Assembly: GCF_002844375.1 (NCBI RefSeq)
Contig: NZ_CP024199.1
Coordinates: forward strand, 694,001-758,000
Reading direction: 5' to 3'
Length of the DNA: 64,000 bases
From: Thalassospira marina
GTDB taxonomy: Bacteria > Pseudomonadota > Alphaproteobacteria > Rhodospirillales > Thalassospiraceae
Under the pieces are notes generated by a model, which ran no database searches, was not told where the DNA came from, and worked only from the letters and a program-made list of their open reading frames with translations. Shown here piece after piece: positions 43,106 to 52,800 of this stretch. Position 1 is the stretch's first letter, and the number at the start of each line of letters is the position of its first letter. Made by a program: the position numbers and the translations under genes.

Positions 43106-44560
43106 TTAATTCGCCGTTCCATTATTGCCGGTGTCTGTACCTGTTGGGGTGTTTTCACCGTCGCCGGATGCATCGGCATCCTCATGTTCGGGAAACAGGT
43201 TTGAAACCTCGCCAACAAAGCGGTGCAGGTTAAATGCCTTTTTGTTGCGCGTCAGGCCAAGGCGGACAATGACCAGGTCGCGTGACGGGATAATGCTGAG
43301 CGATTGGCCATCATGGCCCAGGGCGAAAAATGCGTCGGCAGGGATGGCTGGGGTATCGGCGGCCTGTTGTCCCTCTGATGGCAGTTTAAGCCACCAATGC
43401 GCGCCATAAATGCCGTTAGGCGCCTGCGGTGCCGGTGTTGTGGCATGGGCAACCCAGCCTTCGGGCAGCAGGCGTGTGTCATTCCAGACACCATCCTGCA
43501 AATAAAGCTGGCCCAGTTTGGCCCATTCGCGCCCGGTTGCATGCATGAAGCTTGAGCCAACAAGGTAGCCATCGCTGTCGGCCTCAATCACCGCATGGTC
43601 CATGCCAAGCGGGCGAAACAGCAATTCGGAAGGCAGTGCCAGATATTGCTGGCTGGAATTGCTTAGGTTACGCATGGCGGCCGAAAGCACATTTGTCGTG
43701 CCCGAACTATATTGCCATTCGCTTCCCGGTGTTTTTGCCAGCGGTTTGGAAACCGCAAGCCCGGCTGCACTGGGCGCAACAAAAAGCATCTGCACCACAT
43801 CGGCAAGCGGGTTCCAGTAGCTTTCGTCAAATTCAAGGCCGCTGCTCATTTGCAGAAGTTCGTCATAGGTGATTTTGACGCGCGGATCGTCGGGCAGGGT
43901 ATCCCATTCATTGATGCTGACCGGGTAATTCAGCGGCGGTAACATGCCGGTCATGCGCATCCGCCCCAAAATGGCGGAAAAGGCGCTTTTGGTCATCGAC
44001 CAGCCGGTCAGCGGGGTATTGACGGTAATCCCTTCGCCGTAACGTTCGGCAACCACGCGGCCCTTGTATAACACCACAATGGCACGGGTGCGGCGGCTGG
44101 GTTCAACCGATGGCTCGTCCATGGCGGCGGCCAGAATATTGTTGAATTTGCGACGCTCCACACCGGGTGGCAGGGGGGCTGTCAGCAAAGGCTGGGGCGT
44201 GATCGGCCGCAGGACGGGTGCGGTATTTTGAAGGGCGGCGGCGTTTTCGGGGTCGGTCAGGGTGCAGCCCATATTGGGGCGATAAACCGCAACACGGGTG
44301 CGAAAGCCAAAGGCATGGGCGCTGACGGTTTGGTGGCGCAGGTCAATATTGGCGGTAATCAGCGATAGCAGGCTGTTATTGTCGGCCATGACATCTTCAT
44401 CGAGCGCGCGTTCGGATGATAAACCACTGACAAAGATGCGCGAACACATGACTTTGGCAGTATATCCCGCGCCAACAGGCGCCAGCCAGATGAAAAAACC
44501 GGAAACGGCCACAATAATCAGAAGCACCAAACCGACAAATATGGCTTTCAGCCAGGCCAT
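43106..44560 (-). CDS. Membrane-anchored serine hydrolase, class C beta-lactamase fold
   Basis: The 484-residue product has an uncleaved N-terminal helix (about 5-27) and a periplasmic beta-lactamase/transpeptidase-like domain: SxxK as GWSMTKS, the tyrosine motif YSSGTTN and a third motif GHDGQS. The C-terminal 25 residues are acidic and Gly/Asn/Thr-rich. Relatives include esterases, D-aminopeptidases and 6-aminohexanoate-dimer hydrolase-like enzymes; no evidence points to drug resistance. It is monocistronic. Confidence 0.87.
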   Translation of the reverse strand: MAWLKAIFVGLVLLIIVAVSGFFIWLAPVGAGYTAKVMCSRIFVSGLSSERALDEDVMADNNSLLSLITANIDLRHQTVSAHAFGFRTRVAVYRPNMGCTLTDPENAAALQNTAPVLRPITPQPLLTAPLPPGVERRKFNNILAAAMDEPSVEPSRRTRAIVVLYKGRVVAERYGEGITVNTPLTGWSMTKSAFSAILGRMRMTGMLPPLNYPVSINEWDTLPDDPRVKITYDELLQMSSGLEFDESYWNPLADVVQMLFVAPSAAGLAVSKPLAKTPGSEWQYSSGTTNVLSAAMRNLSNSSQQYLALPSELLFRPLGMDHAVIEADSDGYLVGSSFMHATGREWAKLGQLYLQDGVWNDTRLLPEGWVAHATTPAPQAPNGIYGAHWWLKLPSEGQQAADTPAIPADAFFALGHDGQSLSIIPSRDLVIVRLGLTRNKKAFNLHRFVGEVSNLFPEHEDADASGDGENTPTGTDTGNNGTAN

Positions 44561-44653
44561 TCCACATCCTTTACCCTAATTTCGCGCAAGGAAAGTCGCC
44601 CGCTTTCACCTTTTGGTCAAGTGGCGTTCCCGCAAGGACGTGAAATACCCCAT

Positions 44654-45811
44654 TCATGCCATAATGGCGATCCGCCGGCCGGCCACACCCATCGAGGCAA
44701 GGTAAAAAAGGGCAAAGGCAATGGCCGCGCCGGTCCAGGCGAAATCATCAATGATCAGGCCGGAAACAGGGGGGATGATGACCACGAATATTTCGGCAAA
44801 CTGTGCGAGCATTCCCTGCAGGGCCGGCATCGAAAGGTTATTGCCTGCAATACGCGGCAGCAGGGCAAAACAGGTGCCCGCCACAATGCCCTGGCCAATA
44901 TTGAAGGCGCATAAAACAACAATGACGGTGGCAAGATTGGGTGCCATGTAAATAATTGCAATACTGCTTGCCATTAAGGGCAGACCAACCAGCAATAATA
45001 ACCGCCCCTGAATATTGCGCCCCAGCAAGATACCACCCAGAAGCGACCCGGCAATATTCCCGGCAATGGTGGTGATACCGATAATGGTGGCCGCAATCGT
45101 CAGGGTGATATCAAGGCGGTCCATCAGCATGGTGGGCATAAAGGCCACAGTAGCCGATGTGGTCCCGGCAAAAATGGCGAAGGTCAGGGCAATGGCGATG
45201 GCGTTTTTGTCGCGCAATACGCCCGAAATGCCTTTTGCCAGCGACCGGTTGAAACCCTCGCGCGGCGGGTTGGCCCGCATCATTAACGGAATAACACAAA
45301 CAAGTGCCGGGATCGCACAACCCAGAACCGCCATGCGCCAGCCCAGCCACGCGCTTAACCCGGCGCTGATCCAGGTGCCCATGGCAATGCCGACGGGCAC
45401 AAAGGTCCCCCATAAACCCATGGCCAGGGCCACGGTGCGCCGGTCGCCCAAATGGGTCATCCAGCTGGGGGCGGCCACCACAATTAACAGATAGCCAAAA
45501 CTGGTTAGAAACCGGCCGATATATAAAAACGCCACATGATTGGCCTGAGAAAAAACAATGGCCCCCAAAACGATGGTAATCGCACCAACAATGACCGCCT
45601 GTTTCAGGCCCAGCCGGGCGGCCCAAACGCCAGCAGGTGTTGCACAAATGGCCCCCGCCGCCGTGATCAGCGATGCCACCAGCCCGAATTGCGCCTGTGT
45701 CAGGTCAAACTGGCCGCGCAACATATTGGCAATCGGGCCGACCAGACCTACCTGCATCGAGGCGCATAAGCCGGTTCCATAAAGGAATAACATGGGTAAA
45801 AAGGCACGCAT
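44654..45811 (-). CDS. MFS transporter (CynX/NimT-like)
   Basis: The 385-residue protein has about 12 hydrophobic helices and no signal peptide. Features of small MFS carriers of the cyanate/2-nitroimidazole transporter group include GPIANMLRGQFDLTQAQFGL and the loop after helix 2 (GVWAARLGLKQAV). The substrate is not decidable. An XRE-type regulator lies upstream on the same strand and may control it. Confidence 0.83.
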   Translation of the reverse strand: MRAFLPMLFLYGTGLCASMQVGLVGPIANMLRGQFDLTQAQFGLVASLITAAGAICATPAGVWAARLGLKQAVIVGAITIVLGAIVFSQANHVAFLYIGRFLTSFGYLLIVVAAPSWMTHLGDRRTVALAMGLWGTFVPVGIAMGTWISAGLSAWLGWRMAVLGCAIPALVCVIPLMMRANPPREGFNRSLAKGISGVLRDKNAIAIALTFAIFAGTTSATVAFMPTMLMDRLDITLTIAATIIGITTIAGNIAGSLLGGILLGRNIQGRLLLLVGLPLMASSIAIIYMAPNLATVIVVLCAFNIGQGIVAGTCFALLPRIAGNNLSMPALQGMLAQFAEIFVVIIPPVSGLIIDDFAWTGAAIAFALFYLASMGVAGRRIAIMA

Positions 45812-45939
45812 CGCATCACTTCCTGCTTGGGGATGCGTGCTTGTACCTGTTTGGGGCTGGCGCGGCCACGTATGAAATATGCGTGCGCGTATGTTGGGGC
45901 GGGGCGGGTTATGGGCAGGGACAGGGGCAGAAAAGGCCC

Positions 45940-46530
45940 TTATGCCTGGTTACCCTGGGGTTTCTGGTCGAACCCGGTGGTCAGGCGCACGGCACGCCCG
46001 TCTGAAAGGTAAAACCGTTCCCATAAAATATACCGGTCGATAATGCGCATGGGCGCACCTTCGCGGGCGGAATTGGCAAACATGACATGATCGGCCTGAT
46101 CATCATGCCAGCCAATGTGATGCAGGTTCTTTTCCGCCGCAGCAATTTCCACCGTGGCATAGCGCCATAAGGATTGCCCCAACAGGCCAATATCATCGCG
46201 CTGCCATTCGCGCTGGCGCGGTTTGGATGAACAGAGCAGGCGATGGCTGCGATCCTCGATCAGGTGTACCCGCTCGCTGGACTGTGTGACCAGCCGTTTC
46301 AGGGCATGATCGAGCCGGAAATTGCGGTTGCGCGTCATCATGTCGCAAAGCAGTTTTTGCTGGAAGGGTGCCGGGGATTGCACACCCTTTTCCCAGCGCG
46401 AAACCGTTGCCTGCGTCACACCCAGTATATCAGCCAGCCGCTGTTGCTTGATATCGGCCGTGCGTCGCCAATGCCGCAATTTCTGGCCAAAGCGGGTAAT
46501 GTCATCGGCGATGTCAGGCGTATCTGTCAT
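45940..46530 (-). CDS. XRE-family helix-turn-helix regulator with C-terminal sensor region
   Basis: The 196-residue product from ATG 46530 has an N-terminal HTH (LRHWRRTADIKQQRLADILGVTQATVSRWEKG) at about residues 17-50 and a C-terminal domain of about 130 residues that I do not recognise, perhaps a PAS-like small-molecule sensor. The open frame extends to 46653 without a better start. It is 128 bases upstream of the MFS transporter gene, a plausible target. Confidence 0.8.
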   Translation of the reverse strand: MTDTPDIADDITRFGQKLRHWRRTADIKQQRLADILGVTQATVSRWEKGVQSPAPFQQKLLCDMMTRNRNFRLDHALKRLVTQSSERVHLIEDRSHRLLCSSKPRQREWQRDDIGLLGQSLWRYATVEIAAAEKNLHHIGWHDDQADHVMFANSAREGAPMRIIDRYILWERFYLSDGRAVRLTTGFDQKPQGNQA

Positions 46531-46717
46531 GGCGCTGCGGGCTGTTATCAAACGGGCAGCAGAATACCGTGCAGGCGACTGGCATTCAAGGTGGATGGGC
46601 AAAATGCCTTGTGCAATCCGGGGCCAGAAATGCCGCTGCCCCGGCCATGTCATGGCAGCGGGGCAGGGGATAGTAGTGTTATAGCGCTGATTTGCGGGCC
46701 AATATCAGGGCGGATGC

Positions 46718-47287
46718 TCAGGCGTATAACCGCATGATATCGATCTGGCAGCGGCCATATTTGCGGGTATCAAGTATGTCGATACCGGCAATATCTGTAA
46801 TCGCGTCGCGCGGGTCGCGTTCGGCGATGATCAGGGTTTTATCATCAATCCATCCCGCTGCGCGCAGGGCCTGAATGGATGGCGTGATCAAATCCTGATG
46901 ATAGGGCGGATCAAGGAAGATCAGGCTGGCAGGCGCGCTTGCCTTTACCGGTTTGGTGGCGTCGGCCCGCCGGGCGCTGGCGCGGTCTTCCAGTTTCAGG
47001 GTTTTGATATTTTCATCAATTGCGGCAAGGGCCTTGCTGTCGCGGTCAAAAAACACGGCCCGCTGCGCCCCGCGTGACAGGGCCTCAAGACCCAGCGCGC
47101 CAGACCCGGCAAACGCATCAAGAACAATGCCGTCATAAAGCGGGTTTTCATCGTCGTCATACCAGCGGCTGGCATGGGACAGAATGTTGAAAAGGGCTTC
47201 GCGAACACGGTCCAGGGTCGGGCGGACATCCTTGCCTGCCGGGCAGGCAAGGTTACGGCCACGCAGACTGCCACCAACAATGCGCAT
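46718..47287 (-). CDS. rsmD: 16S rRNA (guanine(966)-N2)-methyltransferase RsmD
   Basis: The 189-residue SAM methyltransferase begins MRIVGGSLRGRNLACP, with RPTLDRVREALFNIL, the SAM motif VLDAFAGSGALGLEALSRGA and the catalytic DPPY in IFLDPPYHQD. It modifies G966 of 16S rRNA. Its start overlaps the stop of the pseudouridine synthase gene (TAATG), so it is translated from the same operon. Confidence 0.96.
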   Translation of the reverse strand: MRIVGGSLRGRNLACPAGKDVRPTLDRVREALFNILSHASRWYDDDENPLYDGIVLDAFAGSGALGLEALSRGAQRAVFFDRDSKALAAIDENIKTLKLEDRASARRADATKPVKASAPASLIFLDPPYHQDLITPSIQALRAAGWIDDKTLIIAERDPRDAITDIAGIDILDTRKYGRCQIDIMRLYA

Positions 47288-49233
47288 TAACGATCACCCC
47301 CGCGACGGCCATTGCCACCGGTCGGGCGGCCACCATTGCGACCGGCAGGGCGGCCATTGGTGCGGTCATTTGACCGGTCACTGGTGCGATCGCTTGGACG
47401 GCTGTTCTGGCTGTTGCCACCGGCATAACGGCCGCGCCCTTTGTTGGTTGGACGGTTGGTTGTATCGCGGCGGGTGTTATCACCCTCGTCGCGGTCATGC
47501 CGTGCATCGGGTTTGCCACGACCTACCGGGCGGCCCGAACGTGCTTCCGGGCCGGAACCGCGTTTGGTATCGCCAAAATCATCGCTGCGGTTTTGCTGGT
47601 CACGGCGTCCGCTGCGGCCACCACGCCCGGCAAATCCACCGGCCTGGTCGTTGCTGCGGAAGCCATCATTGCGATCAGCATCATTATTGCGGTTCCGGTT
47701 ACCGCCAAATGACCGGCTTGTATTGTTTCCATCGCGGTTGTCGCGATTATCGCGGCTATCCTGGCGACCCCGGAAGCCGTCATTACGGTCGCCACGATCA
47801 TTGCGCCCGGTGCGCTCTGTGCGGTCGTTACGATCTGCGCGATCGTTGCGGTCATCCCGGCCTGCGCGGTTATCCGGGCGTCCTTGCCCACGCGGTGCGC
47901 CGCTGCCCTGGCTATTGCGGCCACGATAGCCGCCTTCTGAACGTTCACCACCAGCGCTGAAATCATCGCGGTTGCGTTCATTGCGGAAACTGCGATTGGG
48001 GTTTTGGTTCCGATCCGTACGATCGCTACGATCCTGGCGATAATTGCTATCCCCTCGGTCCTGACGATCATTCCGATCATTGCGGAAATCATTGTTACGG
48101 TCCTGGCCGCGTGCATCATCGCGGCTGCCAAAACCACGGCGTTGGCCGGTTCCGGTTCCGGTTCCGCTGCCCTGTTCCTGGCGGTCGCGGTTAAACGGGC
48201 GTGCGCCACCCGTGCGGCGCGGGGCCGAACTGCCAAAGCTACTGGCATCATCATCGCTGCGGGGGCGGTCAAACCGTTCCTTGCTGCGGTCGGCCGGTTT
48301 GCGGGCCGGGGCGGCTTTTTTCGGGCGTGGTTTGGTCGCGCGGCCATCGCGGTCCGGATCGGCCTTGCCGCCTTCACCGCTGAAAAAGCCGGTAAGCTGT
48401 TCTTTCATCACCTTGCCGGTGATTTCATCAATTTCACCCGGGGCCATTTTACCCAGATGGAACGGGCCATAGGACAGGCGCATCAGGCGCGTTACCGGCC
48501 AGCCAAGATGTTCCATCACACGGCGGATTTCGCGGTTTTTACCTTCGCGCAGCGTTACGGTCATCCAGGCATTGGTGCCTTTTTGAACATCAATTTCGGC
48601 CTGGATGGACCCGTAATTGATGCCATCAATGGTGATGCCGTTTTCAAGCTGTTTGAGTTTGGCTTCATCAATAAAGCCATGCACACGCACGCGATAACGG
48701 CGCGCCCAGCCGGTTGATGGCAGTTCCAGATACCGTGCCAGTTCACCATCATTGGTCAGCAGCAGCAGGCCTTCGGAATTAAGGTCAAGCCGGCCAACCG
48801 AAATGACGCGCGGCATATGGGGTGGCAGATTGTCAAATACCGTTTCGCGGCCCTGTTCGTCGCGGTGGCTGGTGACCAGTCCGCGTTTTTTAAACAGACG
48901 CCACAGGCGCGGTTTCTGTTTTTCGGGCAGGGGCGCATCATTGACGAAAATAATGTCGTCGTCGCTAACGGTAACGGCTGGCGTATCCAGGCGTTTGCCA
49001 TTCAGCTTTACCTTGCCATCCAAAATCAGCTGTTCGGCATCGCGGCGCGAACAAACGCCAGACCGCGCAATGCGCTTGGCAATGCGTTCGCGCGGCAGTT
49101 CTTCTGCCGGGGCGCTATCTTTGGCGTCTTTTTCTGCATCGGCACCGAAATCATCCTGCGGCATTTCCGCATCAAATTCGTCTTCGGTATGCAGGTTTTC
49201 CTGTGACGGGGCGTTGTCAGCCTTGTCAGTCAT
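47287..49233 (-). CDS. rluB: Pseudouridine synthase (RluB/RsuA family) with a very long disordered tail
   Basis: The 648-residue product has an acidic N-terminal 45 residues, an S4 domain (about 48-95), and the RsuA/RluB catalytic domain (about 105-285) with the active aspartate 150 in GRLDLNSEG. From about 290 to 648 it is almost only R, G, D, N, S, Q and P, with many DRNDR-, GGR- and RGG-like units and no predicted fold. Typical RluB tails are far shorter. It likely modifies 23S rRNA near U2605. It overlaps both neighbours, fixing an operon with the amidotransferase and rsmD. Confidence 0.92.
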   Translation of the reverse strand: MTDKADNAPSQENLHTEDEFDAEMPQDDFGADAEKDAKDSAPAEELPRERIAKRIARSGVCSRRDAEQLILDGKVKLNGKRLDTPAVTVSDDDIIFVNDAPLPEKQKPRLWRLFKKRGLVTSHRDEQGRETVFDNLPPHMPRVISVGRLDLNSEGLLLLTNDGELARYLELPSTGWARRYRVRVHGFIDEAKLKQLENGITIDGINYGSIQAEIDVQKGTNAWMTVTLREGKNREIRRVMEHLGWPVTRLMRLSYGPFHLGKMAPGEIDEITGKVMKEQLTGFFSGEGGKADPDRDGRATKPRPKKAAPARKPADRSKERFDRPRSDDDASSFGSSAPRRTGGARPFNRDRQEQGSGTGTGTGQRRGFGSRDDARGQDRNNDFRNDRNDRQDRGDSNYRQDRSDRTDRNQNPNRSFRNERNRDDFSAGGERSEGGYRGRNSQGSGAPRGQGRPDNRAGRDDRNDRADRNDRTERTGRNDRGDRNDGFRGRQDSRDNRDNRDGNNTSRSFGGNRNRNNDADRNDGFRSNDQAGGFAGRGGRSGRRDQQNRSDDFGDTKRGSGPEARSGRPVGRGKPDARHDRDEGDNTRRDTTNRPTNKGRGRYAGGNSQNSRPSDRTSDRSNDRTNGRPAGRNGGRPTGGNGRRGGDR

Positions 49234-49958
49234 TTCTGGGCCTCAATGATCAGGGCGTCGAAGATTTTCGCATCTCCGGTGCTGATGTGAAATTCGGGAT
49301 GCCATTGCACCCCAAGGCAATAACGATAACCGGGATGTTCAATGCCCTCGATCACGCCATCGGGTGCGCGGGAATTGATGATCACGTCCGGTCCAACTTC
49401 TGCCACGGCCTGATGGTGGGCCGAATTGACAGATAAATGATCTACATTGTCGCAAATGCGCGCCAGCAGGGTGTTTGCTTCCACTGTTACGTCATGTCCA
49501 GCCTCGTCACGGGGATTGGGCTGTTCGTGGGGCAGGCAGTTTTCAACGCTGTCGGGGATATGCTGAATAAGTGTGCCACCCAGAATAACGTTCAGCAATT
49601 GCTGCCCGCCACAAATACCCAATACCGGCATGTTGCGCTTTAACGCCCCTTCGGCCATCGCCCATTCAAACTTTGTGCGGCGGTCCTTGGTGATCACGCT
49701 GTCATGGCGTTCCTCGGCCCCAAACAGGGACGGGTCAACGTCAAATGCGCCGCCTGTTACAACCAGGCCATCAATCAGTTCCAGCAGTTCGGGAACCAGT
49801 TCCACCTCGTGGGGCAGGGGCATGGGAATGCCGCCTGCGGCCACAACGGCCCCGGCATAATTCTGGCGCAGCGCATACCACGGAAATTTCGAATAGCCAC
49901 CGGGCTCTTCGGAATCAAGGGTGATGCCAATAATCGGTTTTTTCTTCTGGATGCTCAT
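49230..49958 (-). CDS. Class I glutamine amidotransferase-like hydrolase (peptidase C26, PuuD-like)
   Basis: The 242-residue product has the nucleophile elbow GICGGQQLLN with its cysteine and the histidine/glutamate of GVQWHPEF. N-terminal IIGITLD and DGLVVTGGAFDVDP fit gamma-glutamyl-gamma-aminobutyrate hydrolase and related gamma-glutamyl hydrolases. The substrate may differ, since no putrescine genes are nearby. It is first in an operon with the pseudouridine synthase (four-base overlap) and rsmD. The 284 bases upstream (49959-50242) are a divergent promoter region. Confidence 0.87.
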   Translation of the reverse strand: MSIQKKKPIIGITLDSEEPGGYSKFPWYALRQNYAGAVVAAGGIPMPLPHEVELVPELLELIDGLVVTGGAFDVDPSLFGAEERHDSVITKDRRTKFEWAMAEGALKRNMPVLGICGGQQLLNVILGGTLIQHIPDSVENCLPHEQPNPRDEAGHDVTVEANTLLARICDNVDHLSVNSAHHQAVAEVGPDVIINSRAPDGVIEGIEHPGYRYCLGVQWHPEFHISTGDAKIFDALIIEAQK

Positions 49959-50242
49959 GGGCGCTGTTTAGCCTTCTCTCAGAGTAGGGGCAACGGCTAT
50001 CATTCAACCGGGCGGGTTTATCGTTACTTTTAGCACGCTTTTTCACAATCACGGCCCGTCCTGCTTTTAAACAGGCCATTTCATGCAATGGTAAGTGCGC
50101 CTGATCATAGGCATTACATGACAAATTGAAAACAGGTCACTAAAACAGATCCGTCATGCGTGCATGCATGTGCTGGCCGGGGCTGGCAAATGTGTGATGT
50201 GCGAAATTTCCGGTTTCAGCCCCAGGGAAACAGTCAACGCCC

Positions 50243-50707
50243 ATGAGCAATACGACCCCATCAAACCCCTATATGGACCTTGCCATGCAGGAAGCACGGG
50301 CGGCCGCCGCGCGCGGTGAAGTACCGGTTGGCGCCGTGGTGGTTGATGGGGAAACGGGCGAGGTTCTGGCATCAGCCGGGAATTTGACCGAAGCCAACAA
50401 TGACCCCAGCGCACATGCCGAAATTCTTGCCATTCGGGCGGCAGCGGCCAAGCGCGGTGCGCCCCGCCTGCCGGGGTGCGATTTATATGTGACGCTGGAA
50501 CCCTGCCCGATGTGCGCAACCGCCATTTCCTTTGCCCGCATTCGCCGGGTTTATTTTGGTGCCTATGACCCCAAAGGCGGTGGTGTGGACCATGGCCCGC
50601 GCATTTATCAAAGTTCAAGCTGCCATCACCAGCCCGATGTTTATGGCGGTATTGGCGAAACCGAAGCCGCCGATTTGTTGCGCGAATTTTTTGCTGCGCG
50701 CCGGTAG
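50243..50707 (+). CDS. tadA: tRNA-specific adenosine deaminase TadA
   Basis: The 154-residue zinc deaminase makes inosine at the wobble position of tRNA-Arg(ACG). The active site is complete: HAE with the proton-shuttling glutamate and PCPMC with two zinc cysteines, plus YFGAYDPKGGGV downstream. A guanine or other nucleoside deaminase is possible but the tRNA enzyme is the better fit. It is divergent from the amidotransferase operon, with a strong terminator downstream. Confidence 0.9.
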   Translation: MSNTTPSNPYMDLAMQEARAAAARGEVPVGAVVVDGETGEVLASAGNLTEANNDPSAHAEILAIRAAAAKRGAPRLPGCDLYVTLEPCPMCATAISFARIRRVYFGAYDPKGGGVDHGPRIYQSSSCHHQPDVYGGIGETEAADLLREFFAARR

Positions 50708-50735
50708 TCCTGCGATTTCTGCGCTTGTTGGTTAG

Positions 50736-50777
50736 AATAAAACCGGCCCGTTTATGGTGAAACGGGCCGGTTTTATT
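50736..50777. terminator. Terminator after tadA, possibly bidirectional
   Basis: A perfect 18-bp stem (50736-50753 with 50760-50777) with a six-base loop, A-rich on the left and T-rich on the right arm. Confidence 0.92.
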
Positions 50778-50856
50778 TGTTTATCGGCAGTCTTTAATTC
50801 GATATTTGCCAATAAATCTTAGCGTGCTTTGGTAAAACGCCTGGCCATTTGATGGC

Positions 50857-51606
50857 TTATTTGGACAGGGCAACTGCATCGGCCCCGGCTGGCAGGCGGG
50901 TCGGGCAGTTCGGGTCGGTTGCGGCCTGCCACACGGCTTCGGCGACGTCTTCGCTATGGGTCACCATATCGGCCGGTTCCTGTTCAAAATTGGCAAAAAC
51001 GCTTTGGATCTGGTCGTTATAGGCGTCGTGGAAACCGCCATTATTATTGATCAGAACACCGGCATTCTGGCCAAATTTGGTTGTCGGCGCACGTCCCGGA
51101 AGAACAACACGGGCCTGCACGTTAAACGGTGCCAGTTCCAGCGCCAGGGAATCGGTAAAGGCATTTACCGCTGCCTTGCTGGCACTATAAACCGCAAGCA
51201 TCAGAAGCGGTTTTAACGTGACCGACGAGGTAACGTTGATAATGACACCACTTTTGCGGGCGCGGAATTGCGGCAAAAATGCCTGGGTCAGGGCGATGGT
51301 GCCAAATGTGTTGGTTTCAAAAATCTGGCGTACGATATCCATCGATGTGGCTTCAACCGCATTAAGCCAGCCGATACCGGCATTATTGACCAGAACATCA
51401 ATTTCACCGGCGGCCTCGACTGCCTGTTTGATGCTTTCTTCGCTGGTTACATCCAGGGCCAGAACCTGCAGGTTTTCAGCAGGGGGTAAAACCGCGTCAT
51501 CGGGTTTGCGCATGGTCGCAATGACCTTCCAGCCCTGGGCGAGAAAATATTGGGCGGTTTCAAGGCCAAAACCAGATGAACAACCTGTAATCATTACCGT
51601 TTTCAT
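50857..51606 (-). CDS. SDR-family oxidoreductase
   Basis: The 249-residue short-chain dehydrogenase has TGCSSGFG, NNAGIGW, the serine in NVTSSVT and YSASK. It resembles the 17-beta-hydroxysteroid/retinol-like group of bacterial oxidoreductases. It lies 133 bases downstream of an AraC-family gene on the same strand. Substrate unknown. Confidence 0.87.
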   Translation of the reverse strand: MKTVMITGCSSGFGLETAQYFLAQGWKVIATMRKPDDAVLPPAENLQVLALDVTSEESIKQAVEAAGEIDVLVNNAGIGWLNAVEATSMDIVRQIFETNTFGTIALTQAFLPQFRARKSGVIINVTSSVTLKPLLMLAVYSASKAAVNAFTDSLALELAPFNVQARVVLPGRAPTTKFGQNAGVLINNNGGFHDAYNDQIQSVFANFEQEPADMVTHSEDVAEAVWQAATDPNCPTRLPAGADAVALSK

Positions 51607-51739
51607 GGACAGTCCTTTCTGTCGGGGGAACCGTCCATGATATAATTTGCAAATTCCGGATCATCTATAACAGGTAATCCATAATTCGTTCGAATCAGTC
51701 CAATCTTGCGATGGGGTGCCCAAATCGCATGTTAATGGA

Positions 51740-52663
51740 TCATTCCTGCATTTCAGGTTTGGGGATTTCCTGGCGCCCATATTGTGCCGGTGGGCAGCCA
51801 ACATGGCGCGAAAATGCCACGCTAAATGCGCTGGCCGATCCATACCCCACCTGCTGGGCGACTTCGGCGATGGTGCATTTTTTCTGGCGCAGCATTCTTT
51901 GGGCCAGCGACATGCGCCAGTTCAGCAAATAATCCATCGGGGCAATGCCGACCGATTTTTGAAAACGGTCAAAAAAGGCGGAACGCGACATACCGGCACG
52001 TTTGGCAAGTTCGGCGATGGTCCAGCTATGGCCCGGTTTTTCGTGCAGGGCACGAAGGGCGGTGCCTAGTCTTTCGTCGCTCAGCCCGCGCAGCAAGCCG
52101 GGGCTTGCCTTCATTTCCGGGGCGGATCGCAGGGTTTCGATCAACAAGGCTTCCAAAAGATGTTGCAGGATAATTTCGCGCGCCGGGCGGTTTGCGCGGG
52201 CTTCGTCGGCGACCAGCTTTGCCAGCACACCCAGCCTGTTTTCACCGCGCACCACAATCATGTCGGGCAGCAGCGGCACCAGCACGGCAGCATCGGGGGA
52301 ATCAAACACGCAATAGCCGATTAATTGCTGGGTATCGGGCGGGCCATCCTGCCGGCCAACGCGAAATGTGCCATCTTCAAGTTTGACGGGCAATTGCGCC
52401 ACGCCGCGCGGTGGCGGTGCCGGGTCAACACTTGCCATACTAAAACTGTAGGCCGCCGGGATTAATACAAAATCACCCGGGCCGATAATGACTGGTTCTT
52501 TGTTTTCAACGCTCAGGCAGGCCTGCCCGCTTAGCATCATGCCATAATAGACCTTGCCGGTTTCATAACGCTCCACCCGCCAGCTTCCTGCGGCGCTAAC
52601 CATTTTTGAAAAGGGCGCATCGGGCTTTAACAGCGAAACAATCTCGGCAAGCGGGTCGGACAT
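51740..52663 (-). CDS. AraC-family transcriptional regulator with cupin_6-like domain
   Basis: The 307-residue product has an N-terminal ligand-binding cupin (about 1-190, GDFVLIPAAYSFSM) and a C-terminal AraC domain (about 200-300, TIAELAKRAGMSRSAFFDRF and VAQQVGYGSASAFSVAFSRHVG). It is a second, divergent member of the same subfamily as the regulator at 5941-6984, and again sits beside a short-chain dehydrogenase, which it may control. Confidence 0.86.
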   Translation of the reverse strand: MSDPLAEIVSLLKPDAPFSKMVSAAGSWRVERYETGKVYYGMMLSGQACLSVENKEPVIIGPGDFVLIPAAYSFSMASVDPAPPPRGVAQLPVKLEDGTFRVGRQDGPPDTQQLIGYCVFDSPDAAVLVPLLPDMIVVRGENRLGVLAKLVADEARANRPAREIILQHLLEALLIETLRSAPEMKASPGLLRGLSDERLGTALRALHEKPGHSWTIAELAKRAGMSRSAFFDRFQKSVGIAPMDYLLNWRMSLAQRMLRQKKCTIAEVAQQVGYGSASAFSVAFSRHVGCPPAQYGRQEIPKPEMQE

Positions 52664-52744
52664 GCGGGGCAGGGTCTTTCATTGGATCTCGGGTGGGAAA
52701 ATTAGCCTGCACAGCATATCGCCTTAACGGCTTTGCCGCCAACG

Positions 52745-52778
52745 GCCAAAAAGAAACCCCGCCATTGAGACGGGGTTT
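52745..52778 (-). terminator. Rho-independent terminator of the glucan protein gene
   Basis: An 8-bp stem AAACCCCG/CGGGGTTT (52754-52761 with 52771-52778) is followed on the minus strand by a T-rich run. Confidence 0.8.
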
Positions 52779-52800
52779 GCAATGCTTCTTGTGCAGGTTT

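Noticed and set aside
47441..48377. Several long plus- and minus-frame open frames opposite the pseudouridine synthase tail
   Set aside because: They arise from the repetitive Arg/Gly/Asn/Asp codons of the tail; translations are low-complexity and lack start signals.
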